In this document: positions 37,801 through 48,800 of the stretch, in pieces
Layout: each line of letters starts with the position of its first letter
Position numbering within the stretch: the first letter of the stretch is position 1
Source of the DNA: Pogostemon cablin
Lineage: Eukaryota; Streptophyta; Magnoliopsida; Lamiales; Lamiaceae
Direction of reading: 5' to 3'
NCBI GenBank assembly: GCA_023678885.1
Contig: CM042986.1
Coordinates: 2,976,001 to 3,040,000, forward strand
Length of the DNA stretch: 64,000 nt
Notes under the pieces: model-generated
The model's database searches: none
The model's input: only the letters and a program-made list of their open reading frames with translations
Told to the model about the DNA's origin: nothing
Program-made: the position numbers and the translations under genes

Positions 37801-38871
37801 CGCTGATAAAAATTAAAGCTTAGGATGCCATGATGCAATCTCTGAATTTATATCATGTAGACAGACTTAGAGGGGTCCTAGCCACAATAAAATTCAACTA
37901 ACCAGAAAACTCACAAAACTTCCATAAATCTTACAAGGAAAGATTATTTAGTGTTCAATTTCAAGGCCACAGAGGTATATCACAAACTCCTTGTGCAACT
38001 ATAAGAATTTGAAATCTTGAAGCAAAGCTCATTTGCTTTCTAGATACTAAGGTTTCCTGAATAAATGCTTAGCTCCTCTAAATAGCTACAGTAAGAGAAC
38101 CATTTAAGATCGCAAACATTGCATCTCAATTCTCAAAGCATGACTTTAGAATCTTTATGTTACAATTTTTTGCCTGGTAATATATTGCTCGAATAACATA
38201 CGGAGTACTTTAGTTTTTCTTCATTGCTAACTGCTAAGGGGATACAATACAAACCCAAATAAAAAACTTTTATAATTCTACCGATGCAGATCATACACAT
38301 ATACAGCACGTTGAAGCCACTCATACGCTAAATATAGGCAGTTCATTCAACTTTTCCCCCCATTTTTTGGGGGTAATTCAACTTCTTATTCCATTTAAAA
38401 TCCAAATAAAAGTTCTCATATATACTATAACAAATACTTCACTGAAAACACATTCTAGCTATTTGATCATGATAACATGTTATCTTCCTGCTAAAATCAT
38501 AAAGAGAAGATCATGGCATACTTCATGACGATCAATCAAAACACATCAACAAATCCGCGCTAAGGAAATGGCACATTTAATCACATAAGAATAGGAAGGT
38601 AGGGAATTGAATACCCAGAGACAAGGACACTGGTGGTTAGGCGAAATATCAGAGCAAGAGAAGCCCCCAAAATGTCGAAAACCTTATCGGGCCGAACCGA
38701 AAACGGCTTGGGCTTGGGAGCCTTAAAATTGGGCGGCGCCGATATCGAGGCCAGAGAGGATTCTGAAGAATTTGTCGTCGACTTCACGGCAAAAACTCTG
38801 TCGTTTGGTGCTCTGCGGGTTAACACAGGCCGGAAAATTGGGGTTGGAGTGAAGTTCAATATTCCGGCCAT
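34861..38871 (-). CDS. Chloroplast protein with two GST-N/thioredoxin-like domains (At5g03880-like)
   Basis: Twelve exons close one frame of 323 residues: 38615-38871, 37701-37765, 37307-37379, 37094-37112, 36893-37012, 36283-36352, 35967-36010, 35850-35891, 35621-35680, 35402-35469, 35257-35314 and 34861-34956. The first 45 residues are Ser/Ala/Arg/Lys-rich, fitting a chloroplast transit peptide. Domain 1 has IEIYEFESCPFCRKVREVVA, FPYM, then DPNTG and ESDDIIKYL. Domain 2 repeats the plan: LEIWAYEASPFCKVVREVLV, VPYLEDPNTG and ESADIIEYL. These are the beta-alpha-beta, cis-Pro and ESxxI features of the GST N-terminal (glutaredoxin-like) fold; no GST C-terminal helical domain follows. Domain 1 has CPFC but domain 2 only SPFC. 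A redox or glutathione-linked role in the plastid is plausible but unproven. It resembles Arabidopsis At5g03880. Confidence 0.93.
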
Positions 38872-41677
38872 GGATTCCAGCGAGGAATGAGTGGAAGTGT
38901 GAAATTCGGTAATTGATTAGAATACTCATATGTGGCTTGAAACCAAACAAGCAACAACTCATATTTAATTTAATTTAATTTAAATATAATTCATTTTATA
39001 CTTCATCAATGTTGATGCATACATTTATAGGTTATTATGAGTGCACTGCTATAGTAAATTAAAGATGCAGTGGATAATTATTAAATTTATTATTAATTAT
39101 TTTATTTATCAAGATATAAGATTAAATGAAAATCAAATTTAATGGTTTAGATTATTCAAGTAAAATTCTTTTTTTTTTCCTTGTATTAATATGTAGTATG
39201 GTCCAAGATTTCTTTCATAGGATCATAAAAGTATGTTCTGATCAGTTTGAGATTAAATTATTTTCAATGGGTTAAACATTGCTTCATTTTGTGTATGCCT
39301 AATTTTCTTGATAAAGACAATTTAATACTGTACAATGAAATGAAAGTAATAATAGATGCACACTTATAAGTGTACGTAAAGAGGGCCAATATAATGATGT
39401 GAATAAACTAAAATCTTAGAGTTCCACGAAGTGAATTTGGATTGTTCAAAGAATAGGAAATTCATTAGTATCATGCTCATCTTTGTGCTACCATGTGGAT
39501 GTTGACACCAAACTAACCACTTATTTTTATCACCCTATCTTTTTTTAAAAATAAGTGTTGTGCACAACATATGGTTAAAAAAAGAGAGAGAGAGAGAGGC
39601 TAAGTTAATAGAAACATTAGTGACAGTATACGTTAAATTGAAATTAAAATATAGAAGATGAGAACAAAATGTAGTGTTGTCATGTTTAAAAGACTAGTTA
39701 TAGTCCAAATTATGGATCACCAATCAATATAATTGAGTAAAAATATTGAAAGTCACATAAAAAATGAAATAGATGAGAATAAAGAGGGAATCAAAGAGAC
39801 TTTGGGAGAGAGAATCCGGCTCATGGGGTTCAGTTTAAGTTAAGATTCTAGAAAGATTCCAATATTCTAGGGGAATCTCATCCACGTGGGGCCCAGCCTG
39901 GAATAGCATTCCGTGGTCATTTCTATCCTTGTCACCAATAGGATCGCGCGCTGCCAATCATTATCTGATTCTCGTTTCTTTCTTCTTTTCCTGCTCTTCA
40001 TTGTTGAGATCCATTCCTCCCCTTAAAAAAGAAAAATGTCTCATCCATGCTCCATCATATTCTACTAATACCACTATCCTATCCACGGTAAAGAAAGCCT
40101 AGTTAGCTCTGCAAAATTTAAGATAAATTAAGAATGAAATTATAAAACAAATAAATGAGAAAAAGAGTGAAAAACTTATTGAGACAATCAAACGATTCCA
40201 TTCGGAGCGAACAAAGGTTTACTTGTGCTTAAAAATGTTGTAATATCATTAACAAGTCAATAAAATTAGTGAAAAGACAATTTTTTTTTTAAGCTAAGTA
40301 TTTATAAATTCAGAACAATGGAGATTTATAAGCAGGTTCAACCTCTGCAATATTCGACTTACATAACAAGTTCAATAAGTATTCTCTTTGCAAACGAACA
40401 CACATAAACAAAAACTAACAGAATCGAATGCAATTCTCGTACACTCCCACACGCGACCACTGACCACTCAAATAAGTATTAAAATGATAAGGGCATTTAG
40501 TAACAGTATGGTATAAGTAGATGGGTGGGAGGTTAAACAATTTGTTTCACTACAGCTTTATGAAAAGTGTTCACAGATTCCTCCTAACTGCATAAAATAT
40601 CCTAACTATCTCCGAATATTATTTTTTTCCCCTTCATTTTTAAAAACCATGCCTTATTTAGACTAACTATTTCGATCTAACATTGATTGCCTGTAATTAA
40701 ACTCTATCCTCACAATAATTTATTTTTCAAAAAAAAATCAAAATTTCCACCACTGCAAGAAGTGATTCGAAATCCATTGAACTAAAAGAGATAGTGATCA
40801 TGAGACAGAGAGTTTTGGGCTTAATCCGATGAGCATCAGAATTCAGACAGTATAGTATAGAAGTAAGCACTAAGTACACTTTACTTTTATTCCAAGGGAT
40901 TAAATATAAGTGGGCCCTACTTCTAGATGCCATATGATATGATCACAATGTTTAACTAAACAATCACTAAGATTAGCACACCTGTTTTCCAAGATCATAT
41001 CCACCATTAATCAAATCATCGGACCCCACAGATCTGACAAATTAAGTAAAAACATGGTAAGAAAAATGCTGTATTTGTCATTAAACCAATGATTTACAAG
41101 TTAGTTTTTTAGCCCTTTTCCCATATATGTATTACTACAAGCTAAGTACAACATTAGATGCTCTAGTCAACATAATCTTGATTTATTGTTATTATTTTTT
41201 TAAAGAAAACGATGTTCATCTCCGAACATCATAGATAGTGGATTCGAAAAAATAATTCACCATTGAATTCCGAGAATACGATTCGTATAACTTTGCAGAT
41301 GACAAATATGAGTGCACTAAAAAGAAAAAGGGTGGGGTGGATCTATTCTTGTACCTATTCGTAAGGTGTTAAAATTTTCAACAAAGGAATTTTAAACATG
41401 GCTAGTGCACCTGTCTGAGAATGGACAATGAAGTGGCGACGGGAGGGCCCCACGGATGCTCGAACATGGAAGGACAAACATCTGTTGGATCTAAATGTTC
41501 TGCTGTTGCCCCTGTTCTAGATTCTCTACATGCTTATAAGACATATCCCTGCACTCAAATTTCATACGTAAAAAACGTTCGATAGAGAGAAAAACAAGTA
41601 CAGACTATGCTAAGTACAGCAGAATCATAAATCCATACCTTTGTCTTGATTTGTTTCTTTCTTAACTTGTGGTAAGG
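38872..41677. other. Divergent intergenic region between the GST-N-like gene and MYR
   Basis: It holds the promoters of two divergent genes. No coding exon is supported. A GA microsatellite lies at about 39583-39599. Near 39850-39960 there is a locally less AT-rich stretch including 'catccacgtggggcccagcc', with a CACGTG G-box at 39893-39898; no role is shown. A CT-rich leader precedes the MYR ATG. Confidence 0.5.
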
Positions 41678-43405
41678 ATGTATCATCATCAGAACCACCA
41701 AGGGAAGAACAGCCAGGGTTCAATGAGGATGTCGGTTCCGTCTGAAAGGCACTTGTTTATGCAAGGAGTGAATGGTTCTGGAGAGTCGGGACTTGTGCTG
41801 TCAACTGATGCTAAGCCAAGGCTGAAATGGACACCGGATCTCCATGAACGGTTCATAGAAGCTGTGAATCAACTTGGTGGTGCTGAGAGTAAGAATATAC
41901 GAGAATAGTTTCGAGTTAAGAAGGAATAATTGATAATGAGGCATGCATTCTTACAACATGTTGTATTGCAGAAGCTACTCCTAAATCAGTGTTGAAACTA
42001 ATGGGAATTCAAGGTCTAACATTGTACCACCTAAAGAGTCATCTCCAGGTAAGTGTACATATATATCCTCAATCTGAATGAAAGCAAATACGGAGATTTT
42101 ATGCACAGAACTGAACACATCACTTTCTTGTGGCAGAAATATAGACTCAGTAAGAATCTCCATGGTAATGCACAAGCTAACTGTGGTAGCAACAAAGCTG
42201 GTAAGAAATAAAGCAACATTGTTTTTCACCTCATGTTTATAGATTTCTTATGGTTGAGACGACCGGTTGCAGCGACAGGATTAGATAAAATGTCTGGGGC
42301 TACCGTGGCGCACACCAACAGTCAAAACACAGCAAACATGACAAACAAGTAAGAAACAGGAGAAATTATAATAAGTACCTAATTAACTTTTTGGTATTTT
42401 TCAAGTTGTTTATTTAATGTCAAATTGATCTTGTTGTCTTTTAATCAGAAACATGCATTTGGGTGAAGCTATACAGATGCAAATCGAAGTGCAAAGAAGG
42501 CTACACGAACAGCTTGAGGTATGTAAACATACATGTCCAAAGAGTGAGCTAATTATCTTGAATATTGCTATGTTACAACAAAAACATTCAAGAACGTGAT
42601 GTACAATGTTGTAATAATCTTATATGCTTAGGTGCAACGGCATTTACAGCTGCGAATCGAGGCGCAAGGTAAATACTTACAATCTGTGTTAGAGAAAGCA
42701 GAGGAGACGCTGGGAGGGCAAAATTTAGGAACTATAGGCATCGAGGCTGCTAAGGTTCAGTTGTCTGATTTAGCATCGAAAGTATCTACACAATGCCTGA
42801 ATTCTGCATTTCCAGGAATGAAAGAACTCTCAGATTTATGCCTGCATCAAAAAACATCAAATCAACCGACAGATTGTTCGATTGAAAGCTGTTTGACATC
42901 ATGCGAAGGCTCTCTCAGGGATCAAGAGCTCTACAATAATCTCACCGGCTTACAACCGATCAATTTCAGACAATCTGGCGAGGCAAAGGACGACAACAAC
43001 GAAATTAGGTTACAGAAAATCGATCAGCTTAAATGGAACGAAAATATGAACGAAAGCAGAACATATTTTAGGGCAACAAACGAAAACGCCGAGAAGGTCT
43101 TCTTACAGGAATCCGACAACGGCAATTTGTCGATGAGCATCGGAATTCAGGGCGGTGAATGGAACATCAACGGTAACTTTCTAGAAGAAAGGTACAAGAG
43201 GTCCGAATCAGGCGTCAAATTCTTCGATCAGAACATCGAGGACAGCAGTGATGTAATGAAAGCGGAGAAGCAGAAGACATCATCGTCATCGTCGGAGTTG
43301 AAACTGCCATTTTATTCTACGAAGCTTGATCTCAACACAGACGAAGAAAACGATGCTGCTTCGAGCGGCAAGCAGTTGGATTTGAATGGTTTGTGTTGGA
43401 GCTGA
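41678..43405 (+). CDS. MYB-CC (GARP/G2-like) transcription factor, MYR1/MYR2 type
   Basis: Six exons give 423 residues: 41678-41888, 41972-42048, 42137-42200, 42273-42348, 42449-42518 and 42632-43405. After an N-terminal MYHHQNHQGKN, as in Arabidopsis MYR2 (At3g04030), the single MYB/GARP repeat runs from KPRLKWTPDLHERFIEAVNQ to the SHLQKYR signature, at about residues 46-103. The MYB-CC coiled coil follows: GEAIQMQIEVQRRLHEQLEV and QRHLQLRIEAQGKYLQSVLE, about 150-200. The tail has the conserved CSIESCLTS and two LDLN motifs near the end. Such proteins bind P1BS-like DNA as dimers; PHR1 relatives act in phosphate signalling, and MYR1/MYR2 were linked to flowering and gibberellin control. The fourth exon's acceptor is uncertain: a site 30 bases upstream keeps the same frame. 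An in-frame GTG upstream was not used as the start. Confidence 0.95.
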
Positions 43406-43856
43406 AAATTAAGGAGGGAAATTTTCGTAAGAGATTTTGTAACAATGTAAAAGGCTTCGATTGTTTCCCTTGATTATGAAACGTGGTGCCTTCATAATTG
43501 TTTATGGGAAATTCATAATTTTGTTATAACTAACGGTATAATGAGGCTTTAGAGTGAAATAATTCTTCAATTTATTTTTTTATTTATTTTGAGAATTAAT
43601 CTTCAATTACCTATGTCCGGTCTTTAAATTTTTAATTAAAAGTCCACTGCAAGCTTGTAACAGGCCATGTTTATCTGGTCCAAAAGAGGAACCAAGAGAC
43701 CATTCAACGGTCTTGTTTATTTGGCCCAAAGAGGGCCCAAACAAGTAATGTCCAGGTAAATATACGTGAGTAACGATAGAGTCCAAGATATCTAGGCCCA
43801 AGTTCTGGTGCCAGAGAGATTTTTATATATGGAATACAACAATATTTTGTAAACAA

Positions 43857-44165
43857 AAAGGAGTTTTTTCAATATAGAACCTGAAAGATAGGTAAACTAT
43901 CAATTAGGGACCTGAAAAATTTTTGCTATCAATTCAGGACCCGAAAGATATGAAAATATCAATACATGATCTAAAATCATAGAATTTCAGGTACTGAATT
44001 GATAAAAATACATTAAAATTTCATGGTTTCAGGTCGTCCTGTATTGATAGTTTCATATTTTTCGGATCCTGAATTGATAGCAAAAATCTTTCAGGTCCCT
44101 AATTGATAATTTACCTATTTTTCATGTCATGTAATGAAGAAATTTCTATGTTGGGTTTTAGTCTC
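43857..44165. mobile_element. Foldback MITE with 'gacctgaattgatag' repeats, copy 2
   Basis: The left half reads 'aaggagttttttcaatatag' then 'aaactatcaattagggacct' and 'ctatcaattcaggacccgaa'. The right half reads the complement: 'ggatcctgaattgatagcaa', 'aggtccctaattgataattt'. The two arms pair over nearly the whole 300 bp around a centre near 44010. It shares its module with 19200-19465. Confidence 0.82.
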
Positions 44166-45031
44166 TTTTTTTTTAAGTCAATTTTATTGATTTTTTATGT
44201 ACTAAATTAACTCAAAAAGTATATTAATTATGTGTGTTGGATGAAGATAACAAATTTAAAATTTATTTTTTTTTTTAAGTTATTGGATTATTAATTAATT
44301 GAACAACTCCCTTTTTTTAATGAGATGTAAAGAATGTTTTGATATTAACCAATTAAGAAAGTATAAAGAATTGTATAGAACTAGAAATATTTCTAAAATG
44401 ACTGCTTCTACTGCATTATATTTAAATTTAAATTTGATGAAGAAGAGAAATCACAGTAGACTAGGTAGTGGGATTTGAGTGACAAACAAGGTATTATTAT
44501 TATTAAATTTGTAATTAGGAGATAATTAAGCAACTTTAATAAAGCAAATCAGTAGCAAATGTCATCGCTTATGCAAGGCCGAATTAACTGTGAAGCGAAG
44601 CTGCAGAGGCATGGAGCGCACTTGATGACGTGGACATGAAATAATCAAATTAATTAATTAATAATGAGATGGACTTAATATAATAATTTAAAATCAAATA
44701 TTTGTGTGAATAGAGTTCATCTTATATCTTAATTGTATTGAAATTATTACATTTTAGTGAATGAAAATTTATTTTCTTATAGATTAACTAATACTCTTTT
44801 AAAAGAAAATTAGTATTCCTCAAATTCTAACATGTTATAATATTTTATATTTTTATTGAGATAATAAAATAGTACTAATATTTTCATTCAAATACTAATA
44901 ATTCGATTCTCTAAAAGATAAGTACTCCCCTCCGTGCATTCTCAATGTATCCATTTGTTTTTTTCACGTGGATTAACGAGTATTATTATTTTATGTGTAG
45001 TAGATAATTGTATTACTGGAGGGTGTGGGTC

Positions 45032-46332
45032 CAGAGCCGGATCTAGTAGAGGTGTACCCCCAAAATTAAAATTTATATTTATAAATATAGGATTTAGTAA
45101 CATTCATGTGCTTGTAGCTTGATGGTTAGATCATGTAATCAAGCCCTTTAGGTCAAGGGCTCAAATCCTGATATCAGTGTCCTACCTTATCCTTTTATTA
45201 ATCCTTTTTTTTATTTATATTTATATTATTTATCTGTAATTTTTTTAGTTATTATATTTATGTATCACACATTTTTTTCACTAAATGTTAATACTGCACT
45301 TTTTCTTTTTCCTTTTATTTTTGTTATTTTAAACCTTGGGATATCAACATTATTTATTTACATTTTTTTGCGTTTTGATTCATTTATTGTACAATTTTAA
45401 ATATTAAATAAATAATATTTTTTTCTCATTTTTTTTATTAAAGGCCCAGCTCAAATCCTGATATCAGTGTCCTGCCTTCTCCTTTTATTAAAAGGCCCAT
45501 TTAGGGCTCCATCCATTCTCATTTTTTTTTATTAAAGGCCCATTTAGGCTTCATCATCCTTATTTTTTAAATTAAATCATCCTTATTTTTTTAATTAAAG
45601 TCTCATTGTTTTGGGGTTCAAATCCTAAAAATTCGTTTTTATCTTTTTATTCTTTTCCTTTTTGTATTCATGTAATTTAATTTATATTTTAATCCTTTTT
45701 TTATTTATATGTATATTATTTATCTGTAATTTTTTTAGTTATTATATTTATGTATCACACATTTTTTTCACTAAATGTTAATACTGCACTTTTTCTTTTT
45801 CCTTTTATTTTTGTCATTTTAAACCTTGGGATATCAACATTATTTATTTACATTTTTTTGAGTTTTGATTCATTTATTGTACAATTTTAAATATTAAATA
45901 AATAATATTTTTTTCTCATTTTTTTTATTAAAGGCCCATTTAGGCTCCATCATCCTTATTTTTTTAATTAAAGTATCATTGTTTTGGGGTTCAAATCCTA
46001 AAAATTTATTTTTATCTTTTTATTATTTTCCTTTTTGTATTCATATAATTTAATTTATATTTTAATCCTTTTTTTATTTATATGTATATTATTTATCTGT
46101 AATTTTTTTAGTTATTCTATTTATGTATCACACATTTTTTTCACTAAATGTTAATACTGCACTTTTTTTTTCCTTTTTTTTTTGTCATTTTAAACCTTGG
46201 GATATCAACATTATTTATTTACATTTTTTTTGCGTTTTGATTCATTTATTGTACAATTTTAAATATTAAATAAATAATATTTTTATAATTACACGTCGTA
46301 CCCCCAAATTTTTTTTCCTGAATCCGCCCCTG
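45032..46332. mobile_element. Non-autonomous hAT-like element nested in a MITE
   Basis: It begins 'cagagccggatctag' and ends 'ctgaatccgcccctg', so the ends are imperfect inverted repeats of CAGRGSCGGATYYAG type. A subterminal 'gtaccccc aaaatt' occurs on both sides in inverse orientation. The flanks are an 8-bp near-perfect target duplication, 'tgtgggtc' (45024-45031) and 'tgtgagtc' (46333-46340). TIR type and 8-bp duplication fit the hAT superfamily. There is no transposase ORF. The interior holds three direct copies of a 200-240 bp AT-rich block and a tRNA-like stretch. Confidence 0.82.
45200..46282. repeat. Three direct copies of an AT-rich block inside the hAT-like element
   Basis: The block containing 'atttatctgtaatttttttagttatt', 'tatgtatcacacattttttt', 'taaaccttgggatatcaaca' and 'attgtacaattttaaatatt' occurs at about 45208-45430, 45698-45920 and 46068-46282. 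The second and third are preceded by another repeated segment with 'ttttggggttcaaatcctaa'. Copies are well above 90 percent alike by eye. Confidence 0.85.
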
Positions 46333-46969
46333 TGTGAGTCTCATATTTTATTTGTATTAGTGGAGGGTATGAGTCCATAGTCCAAAATGGAAATGGATAT
46401 ATTAAGGATGGACAGCCCAAGTAAAATGAATAGATTGACAGTGGACGGAGAAATTACTTTTTTTTCATTGAATAATAAATTTTTTAAATTAGAATGCATG
46501 GTGAATAATAAAAAATCTCAAACATTTTCTCTTAAAATTGGTAGGGTATAGATTAGTTTATCATACGTGTCAATCATCCAATAGTTTGCAACAAAAATGT
46601 AACACCAAAATATAATAGAAAATTAGAACCGGATTGAGAGTCGCGAGGGAGAAGTCTACGTGGCGGTGACCGCCCATATGCGGGGCGGAGTCTCGGTCCA
46701 AAAGGAGCCGATATTAATAACATTTCAAAAGAAAATCTATGGCAGTATATTTTCTTTGAGTGTGGTGGCAAAAGTAGAAAGGGACTGTTTGTGGGGTTAT
46801 ACTCAAATTTTCCATTTCAATTCCAATTTTAGTTAACAAAGCCTTACAATGTACTTGGACAACATTACTACTAGTATAACGGCAACGAGACTAGTATTAT
46901 TTTTAGTATTTGGCCTATTCGAACCCTAATAAAAATGGTACGACTATTTTTAAAAGTTTTAATACTATA

Positions 46970-47266
46970 TACTTCGTTCGTCCAACATATTTTTATCCAC
47001 TTTTTATTTTGGGTCGTCCCACATATTTTTATTCATTTTATTAATAGCAAAAATACATAATATTTTATTACATACTTTTTACAATCCCAACAACTTTAAT
47101 TACTTTTTTACACTTTATTCATCATTCCAAACAACTTTATTTACTTTTTCTTTTTAAATTACTAATTTATCCCTACTTTTTCTTACATTATAGTAGTATA
47201 TTAAAAAAAACGTTTTAATCTCAGTGCCCGTACAAATGGGTGAAAATACACGAGACGGAAAGAGTA
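46970..47266. mobile_element. CTCCnTCCGT-type MITE, diverged copy
   Basis: Left 'tacttcgttcgtccaacata' plus 'tttttatccactttt' pairs with right 'aaatgggtgaaaatacacga' plus 'gacggaaagagta'. A repeat of the left end, 'gggtcgtcccacatattttt', follows at about 47009. Non-coding. Confidence 0.7.
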
Positions 47267-48187
47267 TTACTTTTCACCTGTGTTAATTTTTGTTCAATAA
47301 TGGAGTAAATATTTCTTAATAAATGATAATTTTTATATATTCAATATTTTATTAAAAAAATAAAAAAAATAAACTAAATTTTGTATTATGCTGTGCAACT
47401 AGGTGAAAGTTAGAATTTGTCTTCAATTATATCCCTTGGGAATTATACTTGGGGAAAAGCAAATCAGATTTTACTTGCTTTATTTTTAACTTCAATAATA
47501 TAATTACCATTTAACTCTGAGATGGATACACCATAGTTTAGTATTTTTAATTAATTGAACAAGTGACCTTGACTAAGTAGTAATAATTTCCTCAACCAGA
47601 TATGGAAATTAATTCTTTCGCATGTAATAGGCAAGAATGTAGCCTATATATTGCCAAAAGGTATGCATTATTTTCACTCATGAAATTCTAATTAATGAAA
47701 ATTAATGTAACATATTAAGCCTAGAATAGGATTTTTATTAATCTTAGAGGAATATAAAATAAGAAATGAAAATTAGGGAGAAACACTGTTTAAAACCGAG
47801 GATGTAGGGATGTCTGTAGGGAAGCATACATGTTCAATTATCCCAAAACACATCCACCCACACACACACAGTCATAATAATATCACTTTTATTACTTAAA
47901 TATCTCATCCTAATTGCTACTTTCTTTAAAATAAGAAGAAAAAAATAAAAATAAAAATCCTCGATCGCATTATTGTTTGCATTTGCTACCCCCATCTGTC
48001 ATAATTTCGAACAACTAATTAATTTTAGATTTTTTTTTTCTAATAAAGTTTATTACTGTTTCTATTTTATTTAAGATATAGCAAGCATTCTTGCACTTCT
48101 TAATTAGATGAAAATTAGACGGGCTTTGTATTGCATAAGTAAATCAACATTCACGAGCAGCGAATTATCTCATTTATAAAAGGAGCA

Positions 48188-48221
48188 TTATAAAAATAAA
48201 AATAAAAATAAAAATAAAAAA
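48188..48221. repeat. (AAAAAT)n-type microsatellite
   Basis: Five or so units of 'aaaaat' in a row in intergenic DNA. Confidence 0.85.
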
Positions 48222-48564
48222 TGATTGGTATAAAAGGAGAATTTAGTAAATAACCAATCATAAAAAGGATCAACTCGAGTGATTTAATAGTGTTTTTTTT
48301 TTTGGCCTCTGAATTAATTTTTATCTTTCTATTTCTCTGAAATTTACTCAAACGAAACAACTAAGAACCCCTGCACAATACAAGTGGGATCCTAATTAGA
48401 ATATTGATTAGTGGTTTCCAAATAATTAGCTGAATATCACAAGTCATTGCTTACTAATTAATCACCAGTTAATACCTGTTTACCTCAAATTCTTTTTTTT
48501 TTAAGTATTATGCCCCATATTCGCAACTTCAGCCAACACTTTATATGATATTGACAAAAGTATC

Positions 48565-48800
48565 TCGTGAGACAAGTCGACACATCACTAAAGTATGTTT
48601 ATTCAATAGATAAAGTATGTTTAATAGTTGTTAAAATATGTTTTCTAAAGTATGCTTGATTATGTATCAAAGTATGATTTTAGCATGTTATAATATGATT
48701 TATTACTAACATTTTTTTTGAAAGGTATTACTAACATATTTTAATTATAAATAAACATACTTTAGTGATAGATCGACCCGTCTCACATCCATCTCACAAA
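48565..48800. mobile_element. 'aaagtatgttt' inverted-repeat element, copy 1
   Basis: Left 'tctcgtgagacaagtcgaca' and the repeated 'taaagtatgttta' are mirrored by 'aaacatactttagtgataga' and 'tcgacccgtctcacatccat'. The internal order of motifs matches copies at 57284 and 57881. MITE-like and non-coding. Confidence 0.72.

Larger units (their letters stand above)
44923..46455. mobile_element. CTCCnTCCGT-type MITE split by a later insertion
   Basis: The left part 'tactcccctccgtgcattct' plus 'caatgtatccatttg' and the right part ending 'gacagtggacggagaaatta' (with 'ggaaatggatatattaagga' inside) form the two ends of one MITE related to copies at 17860, 20588 and 57526. The interior is interrupted by the hAT-like element 45032-46332. 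Left internal sequence 'cacgtggattaacgagtatt' matches the same position in the uninterrupted copy at 57526 (gtagattaatgcgtattatt). Confidence 0.78.

Noticed and set aside
39583..39599. GAGA repeat as a regulatory element of the GST-N-like or MYR gene
   Set aside because: It is a plain microsatellite over 700 bp from either start codon, with nothing to tie it to regulation.
45061..45180. A functional tRNA gene
   Set aside because: A- and B-box-like motifs are present, but I could not pair a full acceptor stem or anticodon arm, and the stretch lies inside a transposon. It is reported only as tRNA-like.
46574..46771. Minus ORF with RLRPAYGRSPPRRLLP
   Set aside because: A short GC-richer patch ('gcggggcggagtctcggtcc') gives the Arg/Pro stretch. 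There are no splice partners or homology, so coding is not supported.
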